The position numbers were made by a program, and so were the translations under genes. Below, piece by piece: positions 47,449 to 56,205 of a stretch of DNA of 64,000 bases. Source of the stretch: Capillimicrobium parvum (GTDB lineage: Bacteria > Actinomycetota > Thermoleophilia > Solirubrobacterales > Solirubrobacteraceae); the NCBI RefSeq assembly GCF_021172045.1, contig NZ_CP087164.1:4030001-4094000 (forward strand), in the 5' to 3' direction. Under the pieces are notes generated by a model, which was not told the origin of the DNA, searched no databases, and worked only from the letters and a program-made list of their open reading frames with translations. Numbering within the stretch: position 1 is the stretch's first letter; the number at the start of each line of letters is the position of its first letter.

Positions 47449-49647
47449 ATGGAAGATAGATGGCGAGGGGCCAGGATGGCCCGGCGTCGGTTCGCAGTCG
47501 CCATCGGCTTCGCCGTTGTCGCGCTCGGTGTCCCGTCGACCGCACACGGGGCCGCCCCGTTCGTCCGCATCGACGACGCGAAGCTGACGCCCACGAGGGA
47601 CGGCGGGAAGATCACCGCCACCGTGACATGGAACCAGGACGCGGCCCGCGACGAGCGCGAGCTGGGGATCGGGGAGCTGCGCGCGGTCGCCGTCTCCGCC
47701 ACCGGCCACACCCCCACCCTGCTGAAGGCCGCCGACCCGTACGCCGACATCGCCGATCACCCGCAGCAGAAGGACGTCACGCTCGAGTTCTCGGGCGCGG
47801 ACGAGCGGGCCGCCATCCGGCGCGGCAACCGCGTGGTGCTGACGGCGAGCCAGCACTCGGAGACGCCCGGGTGGCCGCTGGCGTACGTGACGGTCGCCAC
47901 CATCCGGTCGTTCGTCACGCCGCAGGACCGCATCGGGCGCAAGGACTGCTCGGACATCGCCGTGGCGCCGGGCGCCGACCTGTCGTGGTGCGACCTCGTG
48001 GGCGCCGACCTCGACGACGTGGTCGTCTCCGACCGCTACCCGAGGTCGAAGGTCACGCGCATGCTCGTGGCCGACCTCACCGGGGCGACGATGCGGCGCG
48101 CCCGGCTCACGGGCGACAGCGTCGCCGGAGGCCGCCTCAACGGCGCCGACATGAGCGGGGCCACGATCGACAACCTGTCGCTCGCCCAGGCGGAGGCGAC
48201 CGGGCTGATCGCGCAGCGCGTCAAGAGCATCAAGCCCCAGGACGCGGGCACGGAGTGGTCCGGCGCCAACATGTTCCACGCGAGCCTCGTCCGCGCGGAC
48301 TTCAGCCTCTCCACGCTGAACAACGTGTCGGTCAGCCGGGCGCGCCTGGACAAGAGCGACTTGCACGGCTCGACGTGGGGCTACAGCGGCGACGAGGGAC
48401 TGGCGATGATCGCCGAGGAGGCGTCCCTGCGCGGCGCGGACCTCCGCAACGTGGTGGCGTTCGGGACGCGCTTCGGGCTGGCCGACCTGACCGACGCCAT
48501 GCTCGACGGCGCCAACTTCCAGGCCGCGGAGCTCGCGCTCGCCACGCTGTGCCACACGAAGACGGACCTCGGGGAGATCGACACCGGCTGCCCCGACCAG
48601 CCGGCACCGAAGCCGGTGACGCCGCTCGTCGCGGTGAAGGGCACCCTCGATCGCGAGGACGGCAAGGTCACGATCGCCGGGACCGTGCGCTGGAACGACC
48701 TCGGGCGCCGCACGTTCGACATGACCGCCGGGGACGTTCGTATCGTCGCGGTCGACGCCGCCACCGGCCGCGCGCGGGAGATCTACCGCCGCTCGGTCAA
48801 CGTCATCGGGGACACCACGCCGGTCCCCACCCAGACGATCTCCGACGCCCGCAACCTGCGGTGGCTGAGGCCGGGCAACCGCGTCGTGCTGACCGCCACC
48901 CAGCATCAGCCGGACGACCGCCCCGGCCCGTCGCTGCGCAGCTACGTGACCGTCGCGCAGCTCCAGGCCGGGCCCGGACGCGGGCGGGTCGGCAACCTCG
49001 ACTGCGCGGACCGTCCGGTGATCGCGGGCACGGCCTCTCTGGCCAACTGCGACTTCGCGGGCGCGGCGCTGACGCACGCCGATCTGGGCGCGGCGCCGAT
49101 GACGATGGCCGACCTCAGCGGTGCGATCCTCGCCCGCGCGAACCTCGACGGCGTCGTCCTGGACGGCGCCGCGATGGGGTCCGTGCGGGCCCCCAGGGCG
49201 AGCCTGATGGGCGTCCGCATGGCGAACGTCACCGCGCCCGGCATCGATCTGTCCGGGGGGAGGATCAAGGGCAACCTGCGCGCGGCCACCTTCGAGGACG
49301 CCGACTTCCGCACTGCCCGCGTGTCGTCGACGACCTTCGCCGGCACGCCGATGCGCGGAGCCACCTTCCGCGGCGCGATCTTCGACGGCCAGCGCGACAG
49401 CGGCGTCGACCTCGCCTACGCCGATCTGCGCAAGGCGGATCTCGGGGTGCTCGAGGTCGACGCGCCCAGCTCGCTGTTCATGGCGAACCTGAGCCACGCG
49501 ACGCTGAAGGGGCCCGCCAGGTGGCCCGCCGACACGTCGGGGCAGATCCCCTGGACGTGGGCGGTGCAGTGCGACACGACGCTGCCGTCCGGCGAGGTGC
49601 TCGACCGCGACTGCCCGAAGGTGCCGTCCAACGGCCGAGCGCGCTGA
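47449..49647 (+). CDS. Secreted, internally duplicated pentapeptide-repeat protein
   Basis: Exported protein of 732 aa. After a signal peptide (RRRFAVAIGFAVVALGVPS), it is two similar halves (about 35-370 and 385-720). Each half starts with an immunoglobulin-like domain (first KITATVTWNQ, second VTIAGTVRWND; both keep GNRVVLTA-x-QH and YVTVA) and ends with a right-handed pentapeptide-repeat helix (A-D/N-L-x-x units, for example ADLTGATMRRARL, LRGADLRN, ANLDGVVLDGA). Both halves carry a DCxD...CD motif at the junction, likely a disulfide. Start: ATG at 47449 lies 7 nt after TAGGTT; an internal ATG at 47476 with GAGGGG upstream is the alternative. Function unknown; pentapeptide helices often mimic DNA or form surface scaffolds. 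Confidence 0.85.
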   Translation: MEDRWRGARMARRRFAVAIGFAVVALGVPSTAHGAAPFVRIDDAKLTPTRDGGKITATVTWNQDAARDERELGIGELRAVAVSATGHTPTLLKAADPYADIADHPQQKDVTLEFSGADERAAIRRGNRVVLTASQHSETPGWPLAYVTVATIRSFVTPQDRIGRKDCSDIAVAPGADLSWCDLVGADLDDVVVSDRYPRSKVTRMLVADLTGATMRRARLTGDSVAGGRLNGADMSGATIDNLSLAQAEATGLIAQRVKSIKPQDAGTEWSGANMFHASLVRADFSLSTLNNVSVSRARLDKSDLHGSTWGYSGDEGLAMIAEEASLRGADLRNVVAFGTRFGLADLTDAMLDGANFQAAELALATLCHTKTDLGEIDTGCPDQPAPKPVTPLVAVKGTLDREDGKVTIAGTVRWNDLGRRTFDMTAGDVRIVAVDAATGRAREIYRRSVNVIGDTTPVPTQTISDARNLRWLRPGNRVVLTATQHQPDDRPGPSLRSYVTVAQLQAGPGRGRVGNLDCADRPVIAGTASLANCDFAGAALTHADLGAAPMTMADLSGAILARANLDGVVLDGAAMGSVRAPRASLMGVRMANVTAPGIDLSGGRIKGNLRAATFEDADFRTARVSSTTFAGTPMRGATFRGAIFDGQRDSGVDLAYADLRKADLGVLEVDAPSSLFMANLSHATLKGPARWPADTSGQIPWTWAVQCDTTLPSGEVLDRDCPKVPSNGRAR

Positions 49648-49648
49648 A

Positions 49649-49665
49649 GCGCCCGGCCAGGGCGC
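49649..49665. terminator. Hairpin between convergent genes
   Basis: GCGCCC, loop GGCCA, GGGCGC: a 6-bp stem filling the 18-bp gap between the pentapeptide gene and rsfS. No U-tract on either side; it may act as a bidirectional block. Confidence 0.4.
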
Positions 49666-50037
49666 CTAGACCTCGGCCGCCTCGTACGAGCGCGAGGGCA
49701 CGTCGCCCCACAGCTGCTCGAGCCGGTAGTACTCGCGCGTCTCCGGCGTGAAGACGTGCACCACCACGTCGAGGTAGTCCATGAGGACCCAGCGGGACTC
49801 GGTGAGCCCCTCGACCCGGCGCGGCAGGATGCCGTGCTCGTCCTTGAGCGCCCGGTGGATGCCGTCGTGGATCGCCTTGACCTGCCGGTCCGTGTTGCCC
49901 GTGGCGATGACGAACATGTCCGTGTAGCCGAGCGCGCCGCGCAGGTCGAGCACGACGATGTCTGCGGCCTTCTTGTCCGAGGCCTGCTCGGCGATGAGGT
50001 CGGCGAGCACGTCGGGGGTGAGCTGGGGCGTGCTCAA
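49666..50037 (-). CDS. rsfS: Ribosome silencing factor RsfS
   Basis: Binds ribosomal protein L14 and blocks 30S-50S joining when nutrients are short. The 123 aa contain the RsfS fold marks: IAEQASDKKAADIVVLDLRG, GYTDMFVIATGNTDRQVKAI and WVLMDYLDVVVHVFTPETREYY. Start is TTG, overlapping the nadD stop (TTGA). The nadD-rsfS pair is universal in bacteria. Confidence 0.95.
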   Translation of the reverse strand: MSTPQLTPDVLADLIAEQASDKKAADIVVLDLRGALGYTDMFVIATGNTDRQVKAIHDGIHRALKDEHGILPRRVEGLTESRWVLMDYLDVVVHVFTPETREYYRLEQLWGDVPSRSYEAAEV

Positions 50038-50642
50038 CGTATCGGCACCTCCGTCGGGTAGAGCCCCCGCGCGCGGATGAGGCGCGCGACGTCGTCGGGT
50101 ACGAGGTAGCGCACCGGCCGGCCCGCGCGCACCCGGTCGCGGATGTCGGTCGAGGAGACGTCGATGCGCGGCATCGAGAAGAAGCGGACCCGCTCATCGA
50201 CGGCCCGCAGCCCGCTGATGCGCTGCATGATCTCGCGGCGCCGGGTCTCCCCGCGCTCGGCGACGCCCAGCGCGGCGAGCTCGAGCAGCTCCTCGGGCTG
50301 CCGCCACTCGGGGAGGCTCGCGGCCATGTCCCCTCCGACGATGAAGGTCAGATCGTCACCTGGCGACGTCGCATGGATCGCCTTCAGGGTATCGACGGTG
50401 TACGACGGCCCGGGCCGGTCGAGCTCCAGGCGGGACACGCGGAGGCGCTCGTCGCCGGCCACCGCCGCCTCGCAGAGCGCCAGGCGCACCTCGCCGCCGG
50501 GGTCGTCGTCGGCCTCCTTGTGCGGCGGGACGGACACCGGCATGAACAGCACGCGGTCGAGCTCGAGCTGCCACAGAGCCTCCTGGGCGCAGATGAGATG
50601 ACCGACGTGCGGCGGGTTGAACGTCCCGCCGAGGATCCCGAT
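50034..50642 (-). CDS. nadD: Nicotinate-nucleotide adenylyltransferase with no standard start codon
   Basis: Adenylates nicotinate mononucleotide in NAD synthesis. The sequence IGILGGTFNPPHVGHL is unmistakable (nucleotide-binding G-GTFNPPHxGH), followed by VSVPPHK, the PSYTVDT segment, FIVGGDMAASLPEW and the C-terminal RIDVSSTDIRDRV. But in this frame no ATG, GTG, TTG or CTG lies between the proA stop and the motif: the codons read CCT-GAG-CGC-ATC-GGG. The only candidate initiator is ATC at 50642, giving 202 aa, the normal family length. Either initiation is non-canonical or an indel exists at the proA/nadD junction. rsfS follows with TTGA overlap. Confidence 0.88.
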   Translation of the reverse strand: MGILGGTFNPPHVGHLICAQEALWQLELDRVLFMPVSVPPHKEADDDPGGEVRLALCEAAVAGDERLRVSRLELDRPGPSYTVDTLKAIHATSPGDDLTFIVGGDMAASLPEWRQPEELLELAALGVAERGETRRREIMQRISGLRAVDERVRFFSMPRIDVSSTDIRDRVRAGRPVRYLVPDDVARLIRARGLYPTEVPIR

Positions 50643-50646
50643 GCGC

Positions 50647-51885
50647 TCAGGGCCGGACGTGCCCGTCGCCCTCCACCAGGTACTTGAACGTGCACAGCTC
50701 GCGCAGGCCGATCGGGCCGCGCGCGTGGAGCTTCTGCGTCGAGTTGCCGATCTCCGCGCCCATGCCGAACTCGCCGCCGTCGGTGAAGCGCGTCGAGGCG
50801 TTGACGTAGACGCAGGCGGCGTCGACGCCGCGCTGGAAGGCCCGCGCGGAGGCGGTGTCGCGGGTGACGATCGCCTCGGAGTGGCCGGAGCCGAAGCGGT
50901 TGACGTGGTCGATCGCGTCCTCGAGCGAGTCGACGACGCCGACGGCCAGCACGAGCGCGAGGTACTCGGTCTCCCAGTCCTCGTCGGACGCCTCCCCCAT
51001 CTCGGCGATCGCCCGCGCACGCTGGTCGCCGCGCAGCTGCACCCCTTCGGCGCCCAGCGCCGCGGCGACCCGCGGCAGGAAGTCGCGCGCCGCGTCGGCA
51101 TGGACGAGCAGCGTCTCGGCCGCGTTGCACACGCCCGGCCGCTGGACCTTCGCGTTGACCGCGATGCGCACCGCCGCGTCGAGGTCGGCGCTCGCGTCGA
51201 CGTACACGTGGCAGTTGCCCGACGCGGCGTAGATCACCGGAACGGTGGCGACCTCCCGCAGCGCGGCCTTCAGCCCCTCGCCGCCGCGCGGGATGACGAG
51301 GTCGACGAGCCCCTCCTGGGTGGCGAGCTCGGCGAGCTCCTCGCGGCCTCCGGACAGCAGCTGGACCGTCCCCGCCGGCGCCGCGTCGGCCGCGATCCCG
51401 GCCAGGACCGCGTTCGAGTGCGCCGCGGACGACGAGCCGCGCAGGATGATCGCGTTGCCGGACATCAGGCACAGGGCGGCGGCGTCGATCGTGACGTTCG
51501 GGCGGGCCTCGTAGACGACGCCGACGACGCCGAGGGGCACCCGCACCTTGCGGACGTCGAGGCCGTTGGGCAGCCGGTGGCCGTCGATGACCTCGCCGAC
51601 CGGGTCGGGCAGCGCGGCGACCTGGCGCACGCCGGCGGCCATCGCCGCCACCCGCGCCTCATCGAGGCGCAGCCGGTCCATCAGCGCGCTCGACAGCCCC
51701 GCCTCACGGCCGGCCTCGAGGTCGCGCGCGTTGGCCTCGAGCACCTCGCCGGTGCGGGCGAGCAGCGCGTCGGCCATCGCGTGGAGCGCGCCGTCCTTGG
51801 ACGCGGTGTCGAGCTGGGCGAGCGCGCGGGCGGCGCGCTTGGCCTCGCGGCAGATGTCGGTGACGGTGCGGGTGCTGACGGACAT
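50647..51885 (-). CDS. proA: Gamma-glutamyl phosphate reductase
   Basis: Second enzyme of proline synthesis; reduces gamma-glutamyl phosphate to glutamate semialdehyde with NADPH. The 412 aa show the aldehyde-dehydrogenase-like fold with VPLGVVGVVYEARPNVT, GNAIILRGSSSAAHSN, the catalytic Cys in AKVQRPGVCNAAETLLVH, NASTRFTDGGEFGMGAEIG and STQKLHARGPIGLREL. It follows proB by 14 bp, same strand. Confidence 0.97.
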   Translation of the reverse strand: MSVSTRTVTDICREAKRAARALAQLDTASKDGALHAMADALLARTGEVLEANARDLEAGREAGLSSALMDRLRLDEARVAAMAAGVRQVAALPDPVGEVIDGHRLPNGLDVRKVRVPLGVVGVVYEARPNVTIDAAALCLMSGNAIILRGSSSAAHSNAVLAGIAADAAPAGTVQLLSGGREELAELATQEGLVDLVIPRGGEGLKAALREVATVPVIYAASGNCHVYVDASADLDAAVRIAVNAKVQRPGVCNAAETLLVHADAARDFLPRVAAALGAEGVQLRGDQRARAIAEMGEASDEDWETEYLALVLAVGVVDSLEDAIDHVNRFGSGHSEAIVTRDTASARAFQRGVDAACVYVNASTRFTDGGEFGMGAEIGNSTQKLHARGPIGLRELCTFKYLVEGDGHVRP

Positions 51886-51899
51886 GGCGTCAGAACAGA

Positions 51900-52973
51900 C
51901 TACGTGAGCACGAAGTAGTCGCGGTGGACCGCCTCCTCGCTCGCGCGCGGCAGCACCTCGCGCACGGCCGAGGAGCGCAGACCCGCCACCCGCCGCAGCT
52001 CCGCCGCGGTGTAGTTGACGATCCCCTTGCCGATGCGCTCGCCGTCGCGCGTGATGTCCACCGCGTCGCCGGCGTCGAACGCACCCTCCACGGCCACGAT
52101 CCCCACCGGCAGCAGCGACGTGCCGCTGTCGCACAGCGCCCGCGCCGCCCCGGCGTCGACGCGCACGGTGCCGGCGCTCGGCTTGGCGTACTTCAGCCAG
52201 AGCTTGAACGAGTTGTACCGGGCGCCGCCGGCGTGGAAGCGGGTGCCCTCGACGTCGCCGTCGAGCGCCCGGTGCAGCGCCTCCGGCCGCCGGCCGCTGC
52301 AGATCACGGTCTCGATGCCGCCGGCGGTGGCGATCTCGGCCGCGACGACCTTCGAGCGCATCCCGCCGGTGCCGAGCGGGCCCGTGTTGTGGCCGATGTC
52401 GAGCGCGGCGAGGTCGGCCGGGCCGGCGATCTCGGGCACGAGCCGGGCCTGCGTATTCGTGCGCGGGTCGGCCGTGTAGACGCCCTCGGTGTCGGTGAGG
52501 ACGGCGAGGAGGTCGGCGCCGACGAGGATCGCCACCTGCGCGGCGAGGAAGTCGTTGTCGGAGAACGAGAGCTCCTCGGTGGCCGTCGTGTCGTTCTCGT
52601 TGACGACCGGGACGACGCCCCATTCGAGCAGCGTCTCGAGCGTCTGACGCGCGTTGAGGTAGTGCTGGCGGGCGGCGAGGTCGAACGACGTCAGCAGCAC
52701 CTGGGCGGCCTGGACCGTGCGCTCGGCGAGCAGCTCGTCCCAGCGGCGGAACAGGGAGCCCTGCCCGACCGCGCTCGCCGCCTGCATCTCCTGGATCGTC
52801 GTCGGGCGCACCGGCCGGCCGAGGGCCTCGAGGCCCCGCGCGACCGCGCCGCTGGAGACGAGCACGACCTGGTCGCCGGCGGCGCGGCGGCCGGCGATCT
52901 CGTCGCAGACCGCCGTCATCACCTCGTCGCGGGTGACGATCGCCGAGCCGAGCTTGATCACGAAGCGGGACAT
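51900..52973 (-). CDS. proB: Glutamate 5-kinase with PUA domain
   Basis: First enzyme of proline synthesis; makes gamma-glutamyl phosphate and is feedback-inhibited by proline. The 357 aa have an amino-acid-kinase domain (FVIKLGSAIVT, VLVSSGAVARG, VVNENDTTATEEL, LLAVLTDTEGVYTADPR) and a C-terminal PUA domain (about 265-350, RALCDSGTSLLPVGIVAVEG, GIVNYTAAELRRVAG). The ATG has GAGGGG upstream. Together with proA and obgE this is a conserved cluster. Confidence 0.97.
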   Translation of the reverse strand: MSRFVIKLGSAIVTRDEVMTAVCDEIAGRRAAGDQVVLVSSGAVARGLEALGRPVRPTTIQEMQAASAVGQGSLFRRWDELLAERTVQAAQVLLTSFDLAARQHYLNARQTLETLLEWGVVPVVNENDTTATEELSFSDNDFLAAQVAILVGADLLAVLTDTEGVYTADPRTNTQARLVPEIAGPADLAALDIGHNTGPLGTGGMRSKVVAAEIATAGGIETVICSGRRPEALHRALDGDVEGTRFHAGGARYNSFKLWLKYAKPSAGTVRVDAGAARALCDSGTSLLPVGIVAVEGAFDAGDAVDITRDGERIGKGIVNYTAAELRRVAGLRSSAVREVLPRASEEAVHRDYFVLT

Positions 52974-52983
52974 GCGCCCCTCA

Positions 52984-54192
52984 TCATGCCGTCGCCGGCA
53001 GCGGTTCGGCGGGCGCAGGCGCCCCGGGCCGGTCCCCGCGCAGCCGCAGCGCGAGCAGCGGGAAGATCAGCGTCGAGAGGATCCCGGCGCCGACGAGCGC
53101 TGAGGCCGTCGCGGCGTCCATCTTCCCGACGTCCACGGCGATCGCCGTGATGGCGACGACGAGCGGCAGCTGCGCCGACGAGAACAATGCCAGCGCTCGG
53201 CGGGCGCGCTGGTCGAGCTGATTGCGGTAGAGCACCATGACCGGCCCGCCGCGCACGACGAGGAACAGCAGCACGAACAGCGGCAGCTCGACGAGGGCGG
53301 TGACGCTGCCGAGCAGCGCGTCGAGATCGAACTTCATGCCGCTGACCACGAAGAAGAACGGGATCAGGAAGCCGTAGCCGATGGCCGTGAGCTTCGATTC
53401 GAGCACCTCGACCTCGTGATCGCCCACGGCCTGGCGGAAGATCAGGCCCGCCATGAAGCCGCCCAGCAGCAGGTCGAGCCCGAGCTCGTAGGCGAGCGCG
53501 ACGAGCGCGATGACGAGAAGCACCGCCAGCCGGACCGCGAGCTGGCTGGAGGCGTGCAGCGTGCGCTCGAGCGCCGGCCACCCGCGGCCGGCCGACCTGA
53601 TGGCAAGCACGCCGGCCACCACCGCGAGCGCGGCGAAGGCCAGCAGGATCGCGGTCTCGCGCAGCGGCTGGTCGGTCGACAGGAAGATCGTCATGAGCAC
53701 GATCGGACCGAACTCGCCGATCGCGCCGGCGGCGAGCAGGAACGTCCCGAACGGCGTACGCAGCTCGCCGGCGTCGCGCAGGATCGGCAGGAGCGTGCCG
53801 ATGGCCGTCGTCGACATGGCACAGGCCACGTAGACGGGCGCGTCGATCATGCCCGCTGCCCACAGCACCACGGCGAACGCGTGAGCGACGAGCAGCGACG
53901 CGATCCACCCGAGCCCGCCGAGACGCACCGGCAGGCCGCGGATGCGCTGGAAGTCGATCTCGTAGCCGGCGAAGAAGAACAGCATGCCGAGGCCGAGGTT
54001 CGAGAAGAACGTCGTGAACCCGTCGACCTGGGCGAGGTCGAGCACCTGCGGGCCGACGATGATCCCGAGGACGAGCTCGACGACGACCACCGGCACGACG
54101 AGACGGCGCGCGAACATCGCGACGATCACCGCAGAGGCGGCGGCGACCAGGACGATGACCAGGAACGCGGTGGCGTCGACCTTGGCGATCAT
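52984..54192 (-). CDS. Cation/proton antiporter, CPA2 family
   Basis: Monovalent-cation:proton antiporter family membrane protein of 402 aa with about 12 helices: VVVVELVLGIIVGPQVLDLA, LGLGMLFFFAGYEIDF, SLLVAHAFAVVLWAAGM, GAIGEFGPIVLMTIFLS and FLIPFFFVVSGMKFDLDALL. The FAGYEID and GAIGEFGPI stretches match the ion-binding core. No RCK/TrkA nucleotide domain is attached. Its ATG overlaps the obgE stop (ATGA). It interrupts the usual obgE-proB adjacency. Confidence 0.9.
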   Translation of the reverse strand: MIAKVDATAFLVIVLVAAASAVIVAMFARRLVVPVVVVELVLGIIVGPQVLDLAQVDGFTTFFSNLGLGMLFFFAGYEIDFQRIRGLPVRLGGLGWIASLLVAHAFAVVLWAAGMIDAPVYVACAMSTTAIGTLLPILRDAGELRTPFGTFLLAAGAIGEFGPIVLMTIFLSTDQPLRETAILLAFAALAVVAGVLAIRSAGRGWPALERTLHASSQLAVRLAVLLVIALVALAYELGLDLLLGGFMAGLIFRQAVGDHEVEVLESKLTAIGYGFLIPFFFVVSGMKFDLDALLGSVTALVELPLFVLLFLVVRGGPVMVLYRNQLDQRARRALALFSSAQLPLVVAITAIAVDVGKMDAATASALVGAGILSTLIFPLLALRLRGDRPGAPAPAEPLPATA

Positions 54193-55487
54193 GCGCCCGG
54201 ATCGAGCTCGAAGACCACGCCGCCGATCTCCACGTCGTCGCCCGCCTCGAAGCCCGCGTCCTGCAGCGCCCGGATCACGCCGATCCGCGTGAGGCGGTGC
54301 TCGAGGTAGGCCATCGCCTCCTCGTTGTCGGGGTCGTAGCGCGCCAGCAGGCGCTCGATGCCCTCCCCCACGACCCGGAACGTGCCGGGGCCGGCGTGCT
54401 CCACGTGGAAGCCGCGCCGGGGCGCCGGGCGGAACGTGCGGTGCTCGGCGAGGACCTCGCCGGCTGCGGCCGTGAGCGGCTCGGCCGCCGCCTGCTCGAC
54501 GGGCACCCGTTCGAAGAGCAGCCCGACGAGCTCGTCGAGTCCGCGTCCCGTCGCGCTCGAGGTGACGATCACCGCCACATCCTCCCCCAGCCGCTCCTGC
54601 CAGCCGGCCGCGGCCTCCAGTGCGTGGCTCTCGGGGACGAGGTCGGCCTTCGACAGCGCCAGGATCCGCGGCAGGGCGGCCAGGCGCGGATCGTGCGCGG
54701 CGAGCTCCGCCTCGATGACGGCGTGGTTGGCGCCGGGGTCGGAGCCGTCGAGGGGCGCGAGGTCGAGCACGTGCACCAGCAGCCGCGTGCGCTCGACGTG
54801 GGCGAGGAAGTCGTGGCCGAGCCCGGCGCCCTCGCTGGCGCCCTCGATGAGGCCGGGGATGTCCGCGAGGACGATCTGGCGGCCCTCGCGCTCCACGGTG
54901 CCGAGAATCGGCTCGAGCGTGGTGAACGGGTAGTCGGCGACCTTCGGGTCTGCGCGCGTGAGGCGCTTGAGCAGCGACGACTTGCCGGCGTTGGGGAGCC
55001 CGACGAGCCCGGCGTCGGCGAGCAGCTTGAGGCGCAGATCGAGCCAGGCCTCCTCCCCGGCCAGGCCGCGCTCGGCGAACTTCGGGGCCTGCCGGGTCGC
55101 GGTGGCGAAGCGCTTGTTGCCGCGCCCGGGCGAGCCGCCGCGGGCGACGACGATGCGCTGGCCGGGGCGGACGAGGTCGTGCACGATGCCGTCCTCGGTG
55201 GTCACGACGGTGCCGGGCGGCACGGCGATCTCGAGCGGCGCGCCCTCGGCGCCATGGCGGTTGGCGCCCTGGCCGTGGGTGCCGCGCGGCGCCTTGTAGT
55301 GGGCCGTGCGCTTGAAGGTCTGCAGGTCGCGCAGCGAGTCGTCGACGCGCAGGATCACGTCCCCGCCGCGGCCGCCGTCACCGCCGTCGGGGCCGCCGCG
55401 CGGCACGTGCGCCTCGCGGCGGAACGACTGCGAGCCGTCCCCGCCGCGTCCCGCGGCCACGAAGATGCGAGCCTTGTCGTAGAGCAT
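54189..55487 (-). CDS. obgE: GTPase ObgE/CgtA
   Basis: GTPase that binds the 50S subunit and links ribosome assembly to stress and cell cycle. The 432 aa comprise an N-terminal glycine-rich Obg domain (VAAGRGGDGSQSFRREA, GGPDGGDGGRGGDVIL), the G domain (GLPNAGKSSLL, TTLEPILGTV, DIPGLIEGASEGAGLGHDFL, LSKADL) and a C-terminal OCT domain. Start ATG at 55487. TAGAGT lies 11 nt before it. In actinomycetes it is normally beside rplU-rpmA; here a rightward SDR-MOSC segment lies between. Confidence 0.96.
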   Translation of the reverse strand: MLYDKARIFVAAGRGGDGSQSFRREAHVPRGGPDGGDGGRGGDVILRVDDSLRDLQTFKRTAHYKAPRGTHGQGANRHGAEGAPLEIAVPPGTVVTTEDGIVHDLVRPGQRIVVARGGSPGRGNKRFATATRQAPKFAERGLAGEEAWLDLRLKLLADAGLVGLPNAGKSSLLKRLTRADPKVADYPFTTLEPILGTVEREGRQIVLADIPGLIEGASEGAGLGHDFLAHVERTRLLVHVLDLAPLDGSDPGANHAVIEAELAAHDPRLAALPRILALSKADLVPESHALEAAAGWQERLGEDVAVIVTSSATGRGLDELVGLLFERVPVEQAAAEPLTAAAGEVLAEHRTFRPAPRRGFHVEHAGPGTFRVVGEGIERLLARYDPDNEEAMAYLEHRLTRIGVIRALQDAGFEAGDDVEIGGVVFELDPGA

Positions 55488-55498
55488 TTCTCCGGTCG

Positions 55499-55504
55499 AC
55501 TCTA
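55499..55504 (-). promoter_or_regulatory. Possible -10 element of obgE
   Basis: Minus-strand TAGAGT, 11 nt before the ATG, with GGAG in the short leader. Confidence 0.35.
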
Positions 55505-55515
55505 GGGAGCGGTTC

Positions 55516-56205
55516 ATGGCACAGCAGCGGGTCTTCGTCATCACCGGCGCCTCCACCGGCATCGGAGCGGCCACCGCGCGGCTGGCGGTCGAGGACGGCC
55601 ATCGCGTGGTCCTCGCCGCCCGCAGCGCCGACAAGCTCCAGGACCTCGCTGCGGGGCTCGGCGGCGAGGACCGCGCGCTGGCGGTGCCGACCGACGTCAC
55701 CGACTTCGCCGCGCAGGAGCGGCTGATCGCGGCGAGCCTCGAGCGGTTCGGCAGCGTCGACGTGGTGTTCGCCAACGCGGGCTTCGGCGCCAGGCGCGGG
55801 TTCCTCGAGGAGAGCCCGGAGCTCTGGCGCGAGATGGTGCTGACGAACGTGCTCGGCGCGGCGTACACGATCCGCGCCTCGCTGCCGGCGCTGCGCGAGT
55901 CGGGCGGGCACCTCGTCATCACGAGCTCGGTCGCGGGACGGCGGCCGCTGCCGGGCAGCCTCTACAGCGCGACGAAGCACGCGGTGACCGCGATGGCCGA
56001 GTCCCTGCGCCTGGAGATCGACGGCGCCTTCCGGGTGACCTGCATCGAGCCGGGCATGGTCGACACGCCGTTCTTCGACTCCGGTGCCGCGGACTGGGCG
56101 CTTGGGCCCGACGACATCGCGCGCGCCGTGATGTACGCGGTGGGGCAGCCGGCGCACGTGGACGTCAACGAGATCCTGATCCGGCCGACGGCCCAGCCGT
56201 CGTGA
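55516..56205 (+). CDS. Short-chain dehydrogenase/reductase
   Basis: Classical SDR of 229 aa: VITGASTGIGAATARLA, VFANAGFGA, catalytic Ser in VITSSVAG and Tyr-Lys in LYSATKHAVTAMAE. GGGAG lies about 7 nt before the ATG. The stop overlaps the MOSC start (GTGA), forming a two-gene rightward unit placed between two leftward conserved genes. Substrate unknown. Confidence 0.92.
   Translation: MAQQRVFVITGASTGIGAATARLAVEDGHRVVLAARSADKLQDLAAGLGGEDRALAVPTDVTDFAAQERLIAASLERFGSVDVVFANAGFGARRGFLEESPELWREMVLTNVLGAAYTIRASLPALRESGGHLVITSSVAGRRPLPGSLYSATKHAVTAMAESLRLEIDGAFRVTCIEPGMVDTPFFDSGAADWALGPDDIARAVMYAVGQPAHVDVNEILIRPTAQPS

Noticed and set aside
50034-51101. A longer nadD beginning inside proA at a distant ATG
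   Set aside because: It would add about 150 residues of Ser/Arg-rich shadow peptide antithetical to the family; NadD is about 200 aa.
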